Part shown: piece after piece, positions 4,746-5,519 of the stretch
Layout: the number at the start of each line of letters is the position of its first letter
Position numbering within the stretch: the first letter of the stretch is position 1
From: Actinomycetota bacterium
Lineage (GTDB): Bacteria > Actinomycetota > Thermoleophilia > Gaiellales > Gaiellaceae
Reading direction: 5' to 3'
NCBI GenBank assembly: GCA_013697465.1
Contig: JACCWU010000048.1
Coordinates: forward strand, 1 to 5,519
DNA: 5,519 nt
Program-made: the position numbers and the translations under genes
The notes under the pieces: model-generated
What the model saw: only the letters and a program-made list of their open reading frames with translations
Database searches by the model: none
Told to the model about the DNA's origin: nothing

Positions 4746-5150
4746 TCAGCTACACGCGGAGGCGATGCCCTTCACCAGGGTGTCCGCCGCCGCGGTCAGG
4801 CTCACACGCGCCCGGCGAAGCTGGCGCACGAGCTTCGCGTTCCGGCGAATCTCCCGGACGGCCTCCCGTTCGGTCTCGTCCGGCTGGACCCGGGCAAAGA
4901 GGCACGAGAGGGGGCTCTTCTTGCCGCCGATCCAGCCCGCGGCGTAGAGGTACTTGAGGATCGGCTTGCTGTACGGCGCTCGCTTGTAGGCGGCGCGCGC
5001 CCCCGCGACCGGCACGTTCTGGGCCTTCGCACCCGAGGTGACCGCCGTCAGCGCCGCGTTCGTCGACGTCGGTAGCGTCGCCAGGCTGCCCGTGATCGTC
5101 GAGACGAGCACCGCCATCGCAGCCACCACGCTCGCGTACTCGGCGATCAT
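4746..5150 (-). CDS. Small protein with N-terminal hydrophobic segment, function unknown
   Basis: I do not recognise this 134-aa protein. Residues about 6-26 (ASVVAAMAVLVSTITGSLAT) form one hydrophobic stretch that could be a membrane anchor or uncleaved signal; there is no strong positive charge before it. A polar middle with KYLYAAGWIGGKKSP (66-80) follows, then an Arg/Glu-rich, probably helical segment (about 90-117). There are two cysteines, C83 and C133, the second one residue from the C-terminus. The ATG start at 5148-5150 lacks a strong ribosome binding site. G/C-rich third positions and a stop-free frame support a real gene. It lies 39 bp downstream of the alcohol dehydrogenase-type gene on the same strand and may be co-transcribed with it; it converges on the CBS gene. 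Confidence 0.6.
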   Translation of the reverse strand: MIAEYASVVAAMAVLVSTITGSLATLPTSTNAALTAVTSGAKAQNVPVAGARAAYKRAPYSKPILKYLYAAGWIGGKKSPLSCLFARVQPDETEREAVREIRRNAKLVRQLRRARVSLTAAADTLVKGIASACS

Positions 5151-5168
5151 GGCCTCATCGTCCTGCCG

Positions 5169-5183
5169 GACGGCTCAACCGTC
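5169..5183 (-). other. Small hairpin between two minus-strand genes
   Basis: A 5-bp stem (GACGG with CCGTC) with a 5-nt loop lies 6 nt beyond the stop of the dehydrogenase-type gene. It has no T tract, so it is at best a weak attenuator or mRNA 3'-end structure. Confidence 0.2.
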
Positions 5184-5189
5184 AAGGAG

Positions 5190-5519
5190 TTACCAGATCG
5201 CGCGCAGAAGGTCCTCGACGGCGGATGCGGGCGCGGGGCGCGGGTTCGCGCGCGCACCGGGGCGCACGGCAACCTCCTCCGCGAGAGCCGGCAGGTCGTC
5301 CTCTGGCACGCCGAAGTCCCGCAGGCGCTCGAAGCCGCCGAGCCGGGCCAGCTCCTCGATGCGTGCGGGGGCGTCGTCCGTCCCGAGCGCAGCGGCGAGC
5401 CGCACGACCGCTTCCGGCACCGCCGGCTCGTTGAAGCGCAGCGCCGGCGGTAGCGAGAGCGCGTTCATCGCGCCGTGCGGCAGCCCGTAGCGGCCGCCCA
5501 ATGCCTGTGCGATCGCGTG
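5190..5519 (-). CDS. Iron-containing alcohol dehydrogenase / maleylacetate reductase-type enzyme, C-terminal part only
   Basis: Only the last 109 codons are present; the gene enters from the right edge with its 5' end outside the window. The first residues read HAIAQALGGRYGLPHGAMNA, the typical metal-site region of iron-containing (group III) alcohol dehydrogenases and maleylacetate reductases. The His at the window edge and the His of LPHG are 14 residues apart, the same spacing as two of the metal-binding histidines of that family. The remaining residues form the helical C-terminal domain, with LARLGGFERLRDFGVPEDDLPALAEE. Such enzymes reduce or oxidise alcohol/carbonyl groups with NAD(P)H; maleylacetate reductase of aromatic degradation is one possibility, but the missing N-terminus is needed to choose. 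It is separated by 39 bp from the downstream small gene. Confidence 0.85.
   Translation of the reverse strand, partial: HAIAQALGGRYGLPHGAMNALSLPPALRFNEPAVPEAVVRLAAALGTDDAPARIEELARLGGFERLRDFGVPEDDLPALAEEVAVRPGARANPRPAPASAVEDLLRAIW

Noticed and set aside
4736..4749. CTGAG/CTCAG inverted repeat at the convergent gene ends as a bidirectional terminator
   Set aside because: The stem is only 5 bp with a 4-nt loop, includes both stop codons, and has no T tract on either strand.
1..5519. CRISPR array, tRNA/rRNA gene, insertion sequence or prophage remnant
   Set aside because: I saw no regularly spaced repeats, cloverleaf-like or rRNA sequence, transposase or integrase motifs, or flanking duplications. 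Composition looks even apart from the short AT-rich control region and the left edge.

Overview
The window is very GC-rich with strong G/C preference at third codon positions, GTG and TTG starts, TAnnnT-type -10 boxes placed 6 nt before start codons that have no Shine-Dalgarno (leaderless genes), and dense operon packing. This suggests an actinomycetal (Actinomycetota) chromosome, possibly a soil lineage such as Thermoleophilia. The phylum is an inference from composition and gene style, not from a marker gene.

Layout. (1) Positions 83-4237, minus strand, hold a five-gene operon in which every gene overlaps the next. In transcription order it encodes a short FAD protein of the fumarate reductase/succinate dehydrogenase/L-aspartate oxidase flavoprotein family, the alpha and beta subunits of a class I (4Fe-4S) fumarase/tartrate dehydratase-type hydro-lyase, a ComA-type phosphosulfolactate synthase, and a 4Fe-4S CysH-type APS/PAPS reductase. 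(2) Positions 4238-4343 are a short AT-rich divergent control region. It has a good minus-strand promoter, an imperfect palindrome inside that promoter, a repeated half-site 22 bp away, and a probable leaderless promoter for the plus-strand gene. (3) Positions 4344-4739, plus strand, encode a stand-alone pair of CBS domains. (4) Positions 4746-5150, minus strand, encode a small unrecognised protein with an N-terminal hydrophobic segment. (5) Positions 5190-5519, minus strand, are the 3' end of an iron-containing alcohol dehydrogenase/maleylacetate reductase-type gene that runs off the right edge. Positions 1-82 hold a strong hairpin that probably terminates the operon.

How the genes may work together. 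CysH makes sulfite, and ComA adds sulfite to phosphoenolpyruvate to make phosphosulfolactate, so these two genes form a coherent sulfonate-making pair. Sulfolactate, sulfoacrylate and 3-sulfopropanoate are the sulfonate analogues of malate, fumarate and succinate. The fumarase-like pair and fumarate-reductase-like flavoprotein, fused into the same operon, could therefore carry out a sulfonate version of the malate-fumarate-succinate steps. No ComB phosphatase, ComC, ComDE or aspartase/fumarase-superfamily (XcbC1-like) gene is visible. I regard this five-gene set as the most interesting item in the window. Gene families are well supported by motifs; the joint pathway is a hypothesis.
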